In this document: in pieces, positions 24,281 to 33,185 of the stretch
Layout: the number at the start of each line of letters is the position of its first letter
How positions within the stretch are numbered: the first letter of the stretch is position 1
Assembly (NCBI GenBank): GCA_030748735.1
Contig: JASMLK010000101.1
Span: 1 to 47,126 of the forward strand
DNA: 47,126 nt
From: Myxococcota bacterium
Lineage (GTDB): Bacteria > Myxococcota_A > UBA9160 > UBA4427
Direction of reading: 5' to 3'
The notes under the pieces: generated by a model
Told to the model about the DNA's origin: nothing
Databases searched by the model: none
The model's input: the letters and a program-made list of their open reading frames with translations, nothing else
Position numbers and translations under genes: made by a program

Positions 24281-25600
24281 CTACGTATTGCGGCCGGCTT
24301 CGCCGCGAAGTCGCCGCGCCGAAAGCCAGGTGAGCGCGCCAATCAGAGCGCTTCGCCCCGTGGCATCCATCGCCGGAAGCGCCGGGGCGCCGAGGAACGG
24401 ACCCGTGATCTCGAACGTCTGTCCCGGGTTTCGCTGCGAACTGAAGTAGAGCCGCGTGCCCGATGGGTCGAGTGCAGGACCCGTGATTTCGGTACCCGTC
24501 ACGCCGGTGAGCTGCATGACGGGCACGACGTTGCCGCTCGGTGTGAGGGCCACGATCTGAAGATCACCGGCGTCTTCCGCGACATAGACATCGCCATTCG
24601 GTCCGGCGAAGATGTTGTCGGGGTCTTGCAGTTCGGGCATCGACGACGACGCCAACTCATAGACGATCTCGATCGTGTCGTTCGCTGCGTCGATGTGCCA
24701 GACGCGGTGGTCGCCCTTGGTGGTGAAGTAGATGTCGCGATCACGAATCCAACAACCTTCGCCGCCGTTGAACGCGGTGCTGTTGGGGGCCTGGTATCGC
24801 GTGGCACGAGCTGCGACCGGCTGTGCGGTCGGGTTCTGCACGCCACCGCTCGGTGGGTTCGGTTGGGGAATGTTGTGCCAGGCCAGCGGACGAACCTGCC
24901 CGACCTGGATCGGGCCGAGGCCCTGGGGATCGAGGATCTCGGCTGCTTCCATGGTTCCCAGGGAGAAGCTCGGATACGCGTAGGGGGTCATGCGGTAGAG
25001 GCGACTGTCGCCCATGTCCTCGGTGAGATAGGCGCGCTGACCCACCGCGTCGATCGCCACGGCTTCGTGGTTGAACGTGCCCAGACCGGGGACCAGGCCG
25101 CCCAGCGAACCGGGCGTCATGGGATCGCATTCATAGACGCGACCATGGGGCACCTCTTCGCACGAAAGCCAGGTGCCCCACGGCGTCGGGCCACCCGCGC
25201 AGTTGCGGTTGGTGCCCGTGAGGATCGAATACGCGTTGGTGATCGTGCCGTCCGACGCGAAGCGAATCGCACCGACACCCCCGGTCGCGTTCACCTCGCT
25301 ATTGGATACGTAGACCCAACCTCCGTCCGGCGCCTCGAAGGTCGCGCCCCCGTCCGGCGCCGCATGCCAGGTGTACTGCGTGCCCGCAACCAGCGAACCC
25401 GACGTCGCGACCACGCGCGACGTGAAACCGGCGGGCAGCATCAAGCCGTTCGCGTCCGGTGGGCCGAGCGGGCCGAACTGATCGGCTCCCCCCATCACCG
25501 CATGGGCGAACGACGGAGAAAGCCAGTTGGCCGCAGAAGCAATGCCGGCGGCGCTCATGGCACGCGCGGTGTTGCGCAGGAGTCTTCGACGCGTGATCAC
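24281..25600 (-). CDS. PhoX-like (DUF839) Tat-exported protein
   Basis: The 439-residue protein starts with a twin-arginine signal (MITRRRLLRNTARA, hydrophobic stretch, cleavage after a SFAHA-like site). The mature part has PhoX/DUF839 features: DGGWVYVSNSEV, GPTPWGTWLSCEE, FNHEAVAIDA, EGCWIRDRDIYFTTKGDHRVW and DPDNIFAGPNGDVYVAEDAGD. PhoX proteins are periplasmic calcium/iron phosphatases with a beta-propeller; phosphatase activity here is inferred. The last residues (SALIGALTWLSARRLRGE) form a short hydrophobic stretch followed by arginines, which resembles a C-terminal sorting or anchoring tail. Confidence 0.82.
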   Translation of the reverse strand: MITRRRLLRNTARAMSAAGIASAANWLSPSFAHAVMGGADQFGPLGPPDANGLMLPAGFTSRVVATSGSLVAGTQYTWHAAPDGGATFEAPDGGWVYVSNSEVNATGGVGAIRFASDGTITNAYSILTGTNRNCAGGPTPWGTWLSCEEVPHGRVYECDPMTPGSLGGLVPGLGTFNHEAVAIDAVGQRAYLTEDMGDSRLYRMTPYAYPSFSLGTMEAAEILDPQGLGPIQVGQVRPLAWHNIPQPNPPSGGVQNPTAQPVAARATRYQAPNSTAFNGGEGCWIRDRDIYFTTKGDHRVWHIDAANDTIEIVYELASSSMPELQDPDNIFAGPNGDVYVAEDAGDLQIVALTPSGNVVPVMQLTGVTGTEITGPALDPSGTRLYFSSQRNPGQTFEITGPFLGAPALPAMDATGRSALIGALTWLSARRLRGEAGRNT

Positions 25601-25743
25601 GGTGGAACTCCGAGGGGGGCTCGGTTGGGTGGTGCGGCTACCTCATCGTCGGAGCGTATCGGCAACGACCGCGGAGAAGCTTATCCGTTGGGCGACCCAG
25701 CGTCGAACCAACGAGGGCACAGAGCGATCGACTCGCTGCGGTG

Positions 25744-26901
25744 TCAGGACGGTGTCGCGTCGCCGACATCGTCGAGCTCCGCAAGCCATCGCTCGTGCCA
25801 CCACTGCACGACCAGTTCGTTGCGACCGATCACGATCGGCTGGCCGCGGCTCTCGATCCCGCGCTGACATTCCACCGCGGCGGGGAGGTCTTCACCTACG
25901 AAAATGTTCTTCCCGAATTCGTAGGTGGCTCGGGCCGCTTCTTTGGCCTCGTCGCTGGCGGACGCGTCGACCGGGGCCACGGCCGAGAAGTAGACGACCG
26001 ACGTATCGGGCCGGCTTCCCGGCTCGACGCGGATCATCTGCGCACCCCCCGCGTTGGCGACGATGACCGTCCCGGGAAAGAGGGTGTGATTCATCGCCGC
26101 CGGGGGAAAGTCGGGCCAATCGGCTTCGTCTTTCTCTGCAAGGGCCTCGATGCCACGCAAAGGAAACGCCCAGCGGGTATGCAGGCCGAATTGATCCGCG
26201 ACACCGTGGCCCGTCATCATGGGCCCGAGGCTTTCTCCGTGGAGCGCTGCGAAGTGATAACCCTCGTGGCTCAGGTTCACGACGAGCTTCCAATTGGCCG
26301 CCACCTCGAAGCGATCACTGCCCGTGTGCTGCATGGCTTCGAGGCCCATGTTTTCGAGGTGCGGCGCGATGTCGTCGAGGGCGTGCTCGACGCGCAGGGG
26401 CCCCATCTCGGGCCGAAGCCCCACCATCACGATGCCGCCGCAGTCGGCAACCGGAAGGGGTTGCAGGGCGGTATTGATCGCGTCGGGTTCGAAGTCATCG
26501 CTGCGTCCGCGACCGGCGAGCTTGCCGTCGAGGCCGAAACTCCAGCCGTGAAATCCGCAGACCAGGCGCCGCGCCTTGCCGCAGCCCGTGGCAACGCGCG
26601 CACCGCGATGGGTGCAGACGTTGAGAAACGCACGCAACACACCGTCGCGGTCGCGCAGCACGACGATGGGCACGTCGACCACCTCGGTCGCGAAGTACGA
26701 CCCCGGCTCGGCGACCTGTCCCACGAAGCCGACGGCCTGTGGCGTGTCGAGGAAGAACTGCTCTCGTTCCTGGGCGTGTCGCGCGGGGTCGATGAAGTGC
26801 TCGGCGGCGACGACGTACGGCTCGCTCGCAAGATCAGTCGTGTCGGCCACGACGTGGTCGACGAGTCGGCGAATGATCGAATGCGCGATCTCACGCTTCA
26901 T
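25744..26901 (-). CDS. Rieske non-heme iron oxygenase, large subunit
   Basis: The 385-residue protein has a Rieske [2Fe-2S] domain with Cys96-x-His98 (CTHRGARV) and Cys115-x2-His118 (CGFHGWSF). The catalytic domain has iron ligands His216 and His221 in NLSHEGYHFAALH, with Glu213 at the position of the bridging acid. Such oxygenases hydroxylate aromatic rings, steroids or N-methyl amines using electrons from a reductase, which is not encoded nearby. The neighbouring lipid or steroid genes make a steroid or aliphatic substrate plausible, but the sequence does not show KshA identity. It lies on the same strand as the LLM gene just upstream. Confidence 0.88.
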   Translation of the reverse strand: MKREIAHSIIRRLVDHVVADTTDLASEPYVVAAEHFIDPARHAQEREQFFLDTPQAVGFVGQVAEPGSYFATEVVDVPIVVLRDRDGVLRAFLNVCTHRGARVATGCGKARRLVCGFHGWSFGLDGKLAGRGRSDDFEPDAINTALQPLPVADCGGIVMVGLRPEMGPLRVEHALDDIAPHLENMGLEAMQHTGSDRFEVAANWKLVVNLSHEGYHFAALHGESLGPMMTGHGVADQFGLHTRWAFPLRGIEALAEKDEADWPDFPPAAMNHTLFPGTVIVANAGGAQMIRVEPGSRPDTSVVYFSAVAPVDASASDEAKEAARATYEFGKNIFVGEDLPAAVECQRGIESRGQPIVIGRNELVVQWWHERWLAELDDVGDATPS

Positions 26902-26939
26902 GGTCAGTTCCTTCGCAAGAGTCCGATCAGAGTACGGAG

Positions 26940-27821
26940 TCAGCGCGAAAGATAGCGAGTGAACGCGTCGAGTACGGGCATCACTTCGTCACGAGTTGCC
27001 GAGGGAAGGCGCAACACGCATTCGGTCACGCCGAGTTCTTCGTAGTAGTCGAGCTTGGCGTCGTCGGGCATCACGCCCATTGGGACCAGGTGGATCGAAT
27101 CGGGATCGCGCGACTGCGCTTCGAAGACACTCCGCAGCTTCGGGAGGTCTTCGCGCAGCCCCGCCCCGCCGATCGGCATCCAGCCATCGGCGTATTCGGC
27201 GATGTGGTCAAACAGCTTGGGGCCAGCTGCCCCGCCGATCAGCACGCGAGGCCGAGGTCGTTGCTGTGGCTTCGGCCATTGCCAGCTCGCTTCGAAGTCG
27301 ACGAACTCGCCGTGGAATTCCGCCACTTCGTTCGACCAGAGCGCCTGCATGGCGAGCATGTGTTCGCGCACGCGCGCGCGACGGCGCCGGGTGTCGATGC
27401 CGTGGTTTTCCATCTCTTCGATGTTCCAGCCATAGCCGATGCCGAACACGAAGCGGCCCGCCGTCACGCGGTCGAGGGTCGCGAGTTCTTTCGCGAAGGT
27501 GATCGGATCGTGTTGCGCGGGCAACCCGATCCCGGTTCCGAGCAGGATGCGCTCCGTCACACTCGCCGCCGCCGCGAGTGAGATGTAGGGGTCCGGGCTT
27601 CGCAGATACTCTTCCGCGAGTTCGTCGCTGCCCGTTGGCGGCGGCGTGCGACGACTCGTCGGGATGTGGGTGTGCTCGGGGATGTAGAGCGAGTGGTAGC
27701 CCCGGGCTTCGGCTTCGCGCGCGACGTCGACGACCGGCATGGCCTTGTCGGTGGCGTGGATCGTGACGCCGATCTTCATCGCTTGCTCGGCGGGTCTCGT
27801 GGTCGAGTTGTTCGCGTCCAT
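26940..27821 (-). CDS. LLM-class flavin/F420-dependent oxidoreductase
   Basis: This is a luciferase-like (TIM barrel) oxidoreductase of the TIGR03619-type group that uses F420 or FMN. Visible segments are MKIGVTIHATDKAMP at the barrel start, SLYIPEHTHIP, ILLGTGIGLPAQHDP, LDRVTAGRFVFGIGYGW, PRVLIGGAAGPKLFDHIAEYADGWMPIGG. The longest frame begins at 27821 (293 residues); the Met at 27779 lines up better with the family and gives 279. Neither has a strong ribosome-binding site. Substrate unknown. It is divergent from another LLM gene at 28158, with a 336-base control region between. Confidence 0.87.
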   Translation of the reverse strand: MDANNSTTRPAEQAMKIGVTIHATDKAMPVVDVAREAEARGYHSLYIPEHTHIPTSRRTPPPTGSDELAEEYLRSPDPYISLAAAASVTERILLGTGIGLPAQHDPITFAKELATLDRVTAGRFVFGIGYGWNIEEMENHGIDTRRRRARVREHMLAMQALWSNEVAEFHGEFVDFEASWQWPKPQQRPRPRVLIGGAAGPKLFDHIAEYADGWMPIGGAGLREDLPKLRSVFEAQSRDPDSIHLVPMGVMPDDAKLDYYEELGVTECVLRLPSATRDEVMPVLDAFTRYLSR

Positions 27822-28157
27822 GGCGCGACAAGTCTAGCTGGCGATGAAACTGAGCCACGCGCACGCGCAAAGGGGCGACCCGCTTTGGACCGCCCCCCCG
27901 GCCGAGGCGCTGGGAACACCCCTTCCGGAACCATCGATTTCGATTCGGTCATCGCTTGCCACGAAGTCCCCGCCACGCACCAATGGGTACGGAGATTTTC
28001 GAGACGAAGGCCTGAAGCCGCGAGAGCCTCGCGAGAACACGCGAGGTGAATCGGTCTGCGAATTGATGTAACCGAATGAAGCTGCGGGGATTCGACGCCA
28101 CCGGCGATCTCGCATGTTGTCGCGTGACACACCCGACCCGAAACAGGAGAACGCCTC
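27822..28157. promoter_or_regulatory. 336-base divergent intergenic region between two LLM genes
   Basis: No supported gene lies here. It must carry the promoters of both divergent units. A perfect 7-bp hairpin, CCTCGCG-AGAACA-CGCGAGG, lies at 28027-28046 without a T-tract. A 75-codon open frame at 27844-28071 has no family features. Confidence 0.5.
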
Positions 28158-29039
28158 GTGAAGATCGGCATGAACATCCCCATCATGGTTCCCGGGATCG
28201 ATCGCGAAAAGATGCTCGCCTGGTGTCGCGGCATCGACGAAGGCCCATGGTCGAGCCTCGCTGTGGGCGAACGCATCAACTTCCCGAATCACGCCGCCAT
28301 ACCCACCCTCGCCATGGCGGCGGCACTGACCGAGCGCGTTCGCATCATGTCGTACGTCCTCATCATGCCAATGCACAGCGAAGTGAATCGAGCGAAAGAA
28401 CTCGCGACGATCGACGTCATCTCACAGGGACGACTCACGCTGGGGGTCGGCGCGGGCGCGCGTGAGGAGGACTACCAGGCGGTGGGGGCCGCCTTCGGCA
28501 AGAAGCGCCTCAGCCAACTCGAAAGCCAGGTCGCCACGATGAAGCGCGTGTGGGCCGGTGAGATCGTCGTCGACGGACCGCTACGCCCTGTCGAACCGGC
28601 GCCCTTCCAGGAAGGCGGCCCGCCCATACTCGTCGCGTCGCTTTCCGAAGCCGCGATCAAGCACGTTTCGCGCTGGGCCGACGGGCTCGCGGGCTTCAGC
28701 TTCGGCCCGAGCATCGAAGAGATCGAAAACACCTTCGCGTTCGCGCGCGACGCGTGGAAGCAGGCAGGACGCTCCGAACCGCGACTGCTCACGAGCTTCT
28801 GGTACGCACTCGGCAACGACGCCCGCGAACAACTCGACAGCTACCTGCACCGCTACTTGAACTTCTTCGGCGCAGACGCCGCGAAGGCGCTCGCGAAGAA
28901 CGTGACCTGCGATTCGGCGCAGAAGCTGAAGGACATGATCCGGCGCATCGAAGACACGGGCGCCGAAGAAGTGAGCCTCGTGCCCACGACGAGCGACCCC
29001 GACGAACTCGCGCGCACCGCCGACGCACTCCGCGTGTAG
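28158..29039 (+). CDS. LLM-class flavin/F420-dependent oxidoreductase
   Basis: The 293-residue luciferase-like enzyme starts MKIGMNIPIMVPG with CAGGAGAACG upstream as ribosome-binding site. It has LAVGERINFPN, the RVRIMSYVLIMPMHSE strand, the diagnostic TIDVISQGRLTLGVGAGAREEDYQAVGA, and PPILVASLSEAAIKHVSRWADG near residue 160. It appears to head the forward operon of catabolic genes. Members of this class carry out F420- or FMN-linked oxidations or reductions of ketones, alcohols or enoyl groups. Which one applies is not visible. Confidence 0.87.
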   Translation: MKIGMNIPIMVPGIDREKMLAWCRGIDEGPWSSLAVGERINFPNHAAIPTLAMAAALTERVRIMSYVLIMPMHSEVNRAKELATIDVISQGRLTLGVGAGAREEDYQAVGAAFGKKRLSQLESQVATMKRVWAGEIVVDGPLRPVEPAPFQEGGPPILVASLSEAAIKHVSRWADGLAGFSFGPSIEEIENTFAFARDAWKQAGRSEPRLLTSFWYALGNDAREQLDSYLHRYLNFFGADAAKALAKNVTCDSAQKLKDMIRRIEDTGAEEVSLVPTTSDPDELARTADALRV

Positions 29040-29056
29040 GCGCAAAAGACTCCACC

Positions 29057-29390
29057 GTGACGGCTTCTCCCGACTACGAACTCAGTGAAGAAGAGCTTGC
29101 GTTCCGGCGCGAAGTCGAAGCCTTCCTGGCCGCGAATGCTTCGCCCGACGTGATGGACGAAAACCCGGAACAGCTCTCACAGACCGTCGATACCCCCGCC
29201 AAGCGGGCCTTCATGAAGAAACCCTCCGAGCGTGGCTGGCTCGGGATCTCGTGGCCGAAGGAATACGGCGGTCACGAGCTGTCGGGTGCTCGTACCGCTA
29301 CACGGTGGTCGACACGACCGGGGCGGTGTCTCCGAGATCCAGAACAACATCATTGCTCGCAGGAACTTACGGCTGCCCAAGGATTTCTGA
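29057..29390 (+). pseudogene. Acyl-CoA dehydrogenase, middle deleted
   Basis: A GTG at 29057 opens a normal acyl-CoA dehydrogenase N-terminus: DYELSEEELAFRREVEAFL, then KRAFMKKPSERGWLGISWPKEYGG (to about 29278). Next, a different frame gives SYRYTVVDTTG and another GGVSEIQNNIIARRNLRLP ending in KDF and a stop at 29388-29390, the standard last residues of this family. About 270 residues including the flavin site and catalytic base are missing, and a frameshift lies near the join. The gene is dead unless the gap is an assembly fault. Confidence 0.8.
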
Positions 29391-29444
29391 CCGGAGCCGA
29401 CTGGCCCCGAGGGGCACCTGCCCAGCCCGCCGAAATTCGATTTG

Positions 29445-29461
29445 CGATACGCGCCGTATCG
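29445..29461. promoter_or_regulatory. Palindrome CGATACG-CGC-CGTATCG, candidate operator
   Basis: A perfect 7-3-7 inverted repeat in the region (29391-29649) before the CaiB gene. The 11-base word CCGTATCGTAT at 29454-29464 recurs exactly at 42515-42525, and its core GTATCGTA at 39031-39038 before the TetR gene. It may bind that regulator, or may be part of a shared promoter. Confidence 0.45.
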
Positions 29462-29649
29462 TATATGTTTCCAGCCCTTCGGGAGCGGCTGAGGATCCGG
29501 ATGCAGCCGCTTCGTCCGCCCCCCCGGCGGTCGTAGCCCTGCCTCCCGCTTCTGAACACCGAACTGCGGTTCATCCTGCCTTTCGATCCGGTCCTCAGCC
29601 CCGCCCATCTCCCCCGCTTCGACCCCAACCCAACCGACGCGAGAGCCCC

Positions 29650-30819
29650 ATGGAAAGCCCCCCCATGCTCGACGACATCACCGTGTTGAACCTCGCCAGT
29701 GTCGGGCCCGCGGCGCGCGCGGCGCGCACGCTGGCCGACTACGGCGCCACGGTGATCCAGGTCGGGCCCCTCGCACCCAAGGGCAGCGTGCAGATCCAGC
29801 CGCCCTTCCACACCTATGGTGCGGGGCGCGGGCTCAAGCATGTTTCGATCAACATGAAGTCGGACGAAGGCCGCGAAGGCTTCCTGCGTCTGGCGGACAA
29901 CGCCGACGTCATCATCGAGAGTTTCCGCCCGGGCGTCGTCGACCGCCTTGGCATCGGTTACGACACCGTCTTCGAACGCAACCGCGGCATCGTCTACTGC
30001 TCGACCACTGGCTACGGGCAGGACGGACCGGCGTCGACCTGGGCGGGACACGACATCAACTATCTCGCCATGTCGGGCTTCCTCGCCTGCACCGAACCGC
30101 GCGGCGACGGCGGCCCCCCGATCCCGGGTGCCACGGTGGCCGACAGCGCGGGCGGCGGTATGCACGCCGCAATGTCCATCATGGCGGCCTTGATTCGCCG
30201 CGGCGCGACAGGCAAGGGGAGCTACCTCGACGTCTCCGCCACCGAAGGTGTGCTCTCACTGATGGCGCTCGCAGTCGACCAATACCTCGCAACCGGCGAA
30301 GTCGCGGGACCGAGGCAGGTGCTGCTCACCGGTCGCTACGCGTTCTACGACGTCTATCCGACCAAGGACGACAAGTGGGTTTCGGTCGGCGCCATCGAAC
30401 CCAAGTTCTTCGCCAACCTCTGCAACCTGCTCGGACTCGGCGAATACGCGAAGTCGCAGATGGACGACGCCAAGCAGGACGAGATCCGCGAAGCCTTCCG
30501 CAAGGCGTTCCTCACGAAGACCCGCGACGAGTGGACGGACGAACTCGCAGCCGCCGACACCTGCGTGGCCCCCGTGCTCACGATCCCCGAAGTCGTCGAA
30601 CAACCGCACTTCGAAGCGCGCAAGATCTTCATGCAGGCGCACCACGCCGAGCACGGTGACTTCAAGCAGGTTTCCCACATCCTGGCCGGCGGCGACCGCG
30701 AACAACCGCTTCACGAAGTCACCCCGTTCGGGCATAGCGATGCAGCCGAACTCCTCGCCACTGCGGGCTACAGCGCGGAAGAGATCGAAGAGCTCAACGA
30801 ACAGGGCGCGATCGCCTAG
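29650..30819 (+). CDS. CaiB/BaiF-family protein, alpha-methylacyl-CoA racemase type
   Basis: The 389-residue protein belongs to the type III CoA-transferase/racemase fold. It keeps the residues known for alpha-methylacyl-CoA racemase: His134 in WAGHDINYLAMSG, Asp165 in VADSAGGGMHAA, and Glu250 in GAIEPKFF. These mark the racemase branch over formyl- or carnitine-CoA transferases. Racemase activity sets the 2-methyl stereocentre before beta-oxidation of branched or sterol side chains. The ATG at 29650 has GAGAGCC upstream; the frame stays open further up through the dehydrogenase relic without family content. The hydratase pair follows in the same direction. Confidence 0.87.
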   Translation: MESPPMLDDITVLNLASVGPAARAARTLADYGATVIQVGPLAPKGSVQIQPPFHTYGAGRGLKHVSINMKSDEGREGFLRLADNADVIIESFRPGVVDRLGIGYDTVFERNRGIVYCSTTGYGQDGPASTWAGHDINYLAMSGFLACTEPRGDGGPPIPGATVADSAGGGMHAAMSIMAALIRRGATGKGSYLDVSATEGVLSLMALAVDQYLATGEVAGPRQVLLTGRYAFYDVYPTKDDKWVSVGAIEPKFFANLCNLLGLGEYAKSQMDDAKQDEIREAFRKAFLTKTRDEWTDELAAADTCVAPVLTIPEVVEQPHFEARKIFMQAHHAEHGDFKQVSHILAGGDREQPLHEVTPFGHSDAAELLATAGYSAEEIEELNEQGAIA

Positions 30820-30888
30820 CGGGGCGGGGCTCGCGCGACGCGCCTGGCCAAAGAGCAGCAGATACAGCAACAACAGGAGCCACCCATC

Positions 30889-31413
30889 ATGAGCGACACG
30901 ATCAAGGAAGTGCCCGCCGAGGTCCAGGATTGGATCGGCAAGGAGCGCTACCAGGAAGAAGGCGAGTTTCCCGTCGAACGCGGCTACATCTGGACCGCAT
31001 GTTCATCGGTCGAAATGGGCAACCCGCTCTACTGGGACGACAAGGCCGCCGAAGAAATCACCGACGGCGTCATCGCTCCGCCCACCATGATCTCGACCTG
31101 GTTCCGCCCCCACCACTGGGCACCGGGCCGCACCAAGCAGGCACTGCCGCTTCAAATCCACTTCGATCTCAAAGAAGAGCTCGACCTGCCGGAAGCGATC
31201 ATGAGCGACTACACGGTGACCTTTGGCGAACCCGTGCGCCCCGGCGATCGCCTGCGCACCGCACAGGTCTTGCGCTCGCTATCCGACCCCAAGACGACCA
31301 AGCTCGGCACCGGGCGCTTCTGGTTGATCGACGTCGTCTACACCAACCAGAAGGGCGAATACGTTGGCACCGAATCCTACACGGGCTTCGGCTACCGGAG
31401 GCACGCGAAATGA
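30889..31413 (+). CDS. MaoC-like hydratase, N-terminal-type subunit (FAS1-like dehydratase)
   Basis: The 174-residue protein is a hot-dog domain of the MaoC_dehydrat_N type: it starts VQDWIGKERYQEEGEFPVERG, has NPLYWDDKAA and IAPPTMISTWFRPHHW, and the core strand VTFGEPVRPGDRL. This half of a split R-hydratase usually lacks the catalytic Asp/His and pairs with the next gene product. The stop overlaps that start (ATGA at 31410-31413), strong evidence for coupled translation. The pairing recalls the ChsH1/ChsH2 enoyl-CoA hydratase of steroid side-chain degradation; this is analogy, not proof. Confidence 0.82.
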   Translation: MSDTIKEVPAEVQDWIGKERYQEEGEFPVERGYIWTACSSVEMGNPLYWDDKAAEEITDGVIAPPTMISTWFRPHHWAPGRTKQALPLQIHFDLKEELDLPEAIMSDYTVTFGEPVRPGDRLRTAQVLRSLSDPKTTKLGTGRFWLIDVVYTNQKGEYVGTESYTGFGYRRHAK

Positions 31414-31907
31414 GCGCTGCAGCAAACCTCGACACGACGTCTCTCACGGCCGCGCAGGTGAAAGCCGGCGATGCGCTTCCCGACTTCGGCTACGACGTCA
31501 CGGCCACAACCGTGATCCTCGGTGCGCTCGCGACCCGCGACTGCCGCCCGATGCACCACGACCGCGATTTTGCGATCCATCGCAACGGCACCAGGGACAT
31601 CTTCCTCAACACGCCCAACCAATCGACCTGGTTCGAGCGCTATGTGACGGACTGGTCGGGGCCGAAGGGGCGGCTCGGCAAGATGAAGTTCCGCATGAAG
31701 GATTCGGTCTACCCGAACGACCACATGCTCTTCCGCGGAAACGTGACCGAAGTCGACACCGACGACACCGGCTGCACGTGGGCGACGCTCGAGATCAACC
31801 TCTCGGTCGAAGACAAGACCGTCACCGACTGCACGGTGCGCATCGCGCTCCCGAAAGACGACAACGACAACCCGTGGACCCGCAAGGGAGATCAGTGGAA
31901 GCCCTAG
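31410..31907 (+). CDS. MaoC-like hydratase, catalytic-type subunit
   Basis: The 165-residue hot-dog protein carries the MaoC-type active-site stretch in ATRDCRPMHHDRDFAIHRNG, with Asp and His spaced as in R-specific enoyl-CoA hydratases. INTPNQSTWFER-like residues and MKFRMKDSVYPNDHMLFRG continue the fold. It should combine with the preceding subunit to add water across an enoyl-CoA. Start ATG at 31410 overlaps the upstream stop by four bases. An acyl-CoA dehydrogenase follows after 99 bases. Confidence 0.82.
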   Translation: MSAAANLDTTSLTAAQVKAGDALPDFGYDVTATTVILGALATRDCRPMHHDRDFAIHRNGTRDIFLNTPNQSTWFERYVTDWSGPKGRLGKMKFRMKDSVYPNDHMLFRGNVTEVDTDDTGCTWATLEINLSVEDKTVTDCTVRIALPKDDNDNPWTRKGDQWKP

Positions 31908-32006
31908 CGGCAGCAGCCACGAGAGTGGCAGCCTGATCTCGCGACCACCTCACGCAAACGACATTCACAACGACATCCAGTCGTATAGGTAAACGAGGAA
32001 CCCGAC

Positions 32007-33122
32007 ATGAATCTCGATTTCACCGAAGAACAGAACATGCTGCGCGACACCGTGCGCGGTGTCTTGAGCGAACTCTCCACCCCCGAAGTCGTGCGCGCGA
32101 TGGAAGACGACCCGAAGGGCTATCCCGACGACCTGTGGAAGCAGTTCGCAGAGCTCGGCCTCACGGGCATCATCATCCCCGAAGAATACGGTGGTTCCGA
32201 CATGGGCATGATCGAAGCCGCGATCACCTACGAAGAACTCGGCCGCGCACTCGCGCCGACGCCGCACTTCCACAGCGCCTTCCTCTCGGCCAAGCTCCTG
32301 CTCGCGAGCGGCAGCGACGCGCAGAAGGAAGAGTGGCTCGGCAAGATCGCAAGCGGTGAATCCATCCTGACCCCCGCCTGGCTCGAACTGAACAACGGCT
32401 TCGGCCCCAAGGGCGTGCAGATGCGCGCCGAGGCTTCGGGCGACGGCTTTGCGTTGAACGGCACCAAGATGCACGTCCACTACGCGAGTTCGGCCGACCG
32501 CCTGCTCGTGCTCGCCCGCACGGGCGACGCCGACGACGCGGTGTCCGTCTTCCTCGTCGATCCGAACCAGGACGGCGTGAAGCTCACCCAGCTCATGAGC
32601 CTCGCATCCGACACCCAGTACCGCGTCGACTTCGACGGTGTCCAGGTATCGGCTGCCGACAAGGTCGGCGACTGGGCCAACTGGGAAGCCACCATGATGG
32701 ACGGCGTCATCCTGCTCGCGGCGATCGCCGTGGGCGGTGGACAGCAGGCGCTCGACATCACCTGCGAGTTCGCCAAGGAGCGCGAGCAGTTCGACAAGCC
32801 CCTCGCCGCCTTCCAGGCCATTTCCCACTATCTCGCCGACGCTTCGACGCTCGTCGCCGGTTCGCGCACCCTGATGTACGAAGCCGCCTGGGCGAGCGCG
32901 ACGGGGCGCCCGATCGATCGCCTGGCACCCATGTCCAAGCTCTTCGCTTGCCAGACCTACCGCGATCTCACCGCGATGGGCGAGCAGGTGTGGGGCGGTG
33001 TCGGGTTCACGGTCGAATACGACATCCAGCTCTACTTCCGCCGCGCCAAGCAGCTGCAGATCACCTGGTGGGACACCGCGTACCTCGAAGAGAAGGTGGC
33101 GGCTGCAGTTCTCGACGATTGA
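32007..33122 (+). CDS. Acyl-CoA dehydrogenase, atypical (heteromer-type) subunit
   Basis: The 371-residue protein has the usual N-terminus (MNLDFTEEQNMLRDTVRG), GLTGIIIPEEYGGSDMGM, and a beta domain with LNGTKMHVHYASSADRLLV. The arginine segment is REQFDKPLAAFQAISHYLAD and the late helix QVWGGVGFTVEYDIQLYFRRA. The place of the standard catalytic YEGTxE motif reads QLQITWWDTAYLEEK, so no base is seen there. Steroid-degrading actinobacteria use alpha2beta2 dehydrogenases in which one subunit lacks the base; this may be such a subunit. No obvious partner is adjacent except the deleted gene upstream. Confidence 0.87.
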   Translation: MNLDFTEEQNMLRDTVRGVLSELSTPEVVRAMEDDPKGYPDDLWKQFAELGLTGIIIPEEYGGSDMGMIEAAITYEELGRALAPTPHFHSAFLSAKLLLASGSDAQKEEWLGKIASGESILTPAWLELNNGFGPKGVQMRAEASGDGFALNGTKMHVHYASSADRLLVLARTGDADDAVSVFLVDPNQDGVKLTQLMSLASDTQYRVDFDGVQVSAADKVGDWANWEATMMDGVILLAAIAVGGGQQALDITCEFAKEREQFDKPLAAFQAISHYLADASTLVAGSRTLMYEAAWASATGRPIDRLAPMSKLFACQTYRDLTAMGEQVWGGVGFTVEYDIQLYFRRAKQLQITWWDTAYLEEKVAAAVLDD

Positions 33123-33185
33123 TCGACTGGCGCACCCGCACCACCGCGAATCAATCCCAAGGCAACCCAGCGCAAGGAGGATTTC

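Noticed and set aside
25744..26901. Considered calling the Rieske oxygenase KshA
   Set aside because: General Rieske motifs are present, but nothing visible ties it to 9-alpha-hydroxylation, and no reductase is adjacent.
28027..28046. 7-bp hairpin considered as a terminator
   Set aside because: No T-tract on either side, and both flanking genes start here rather than end.
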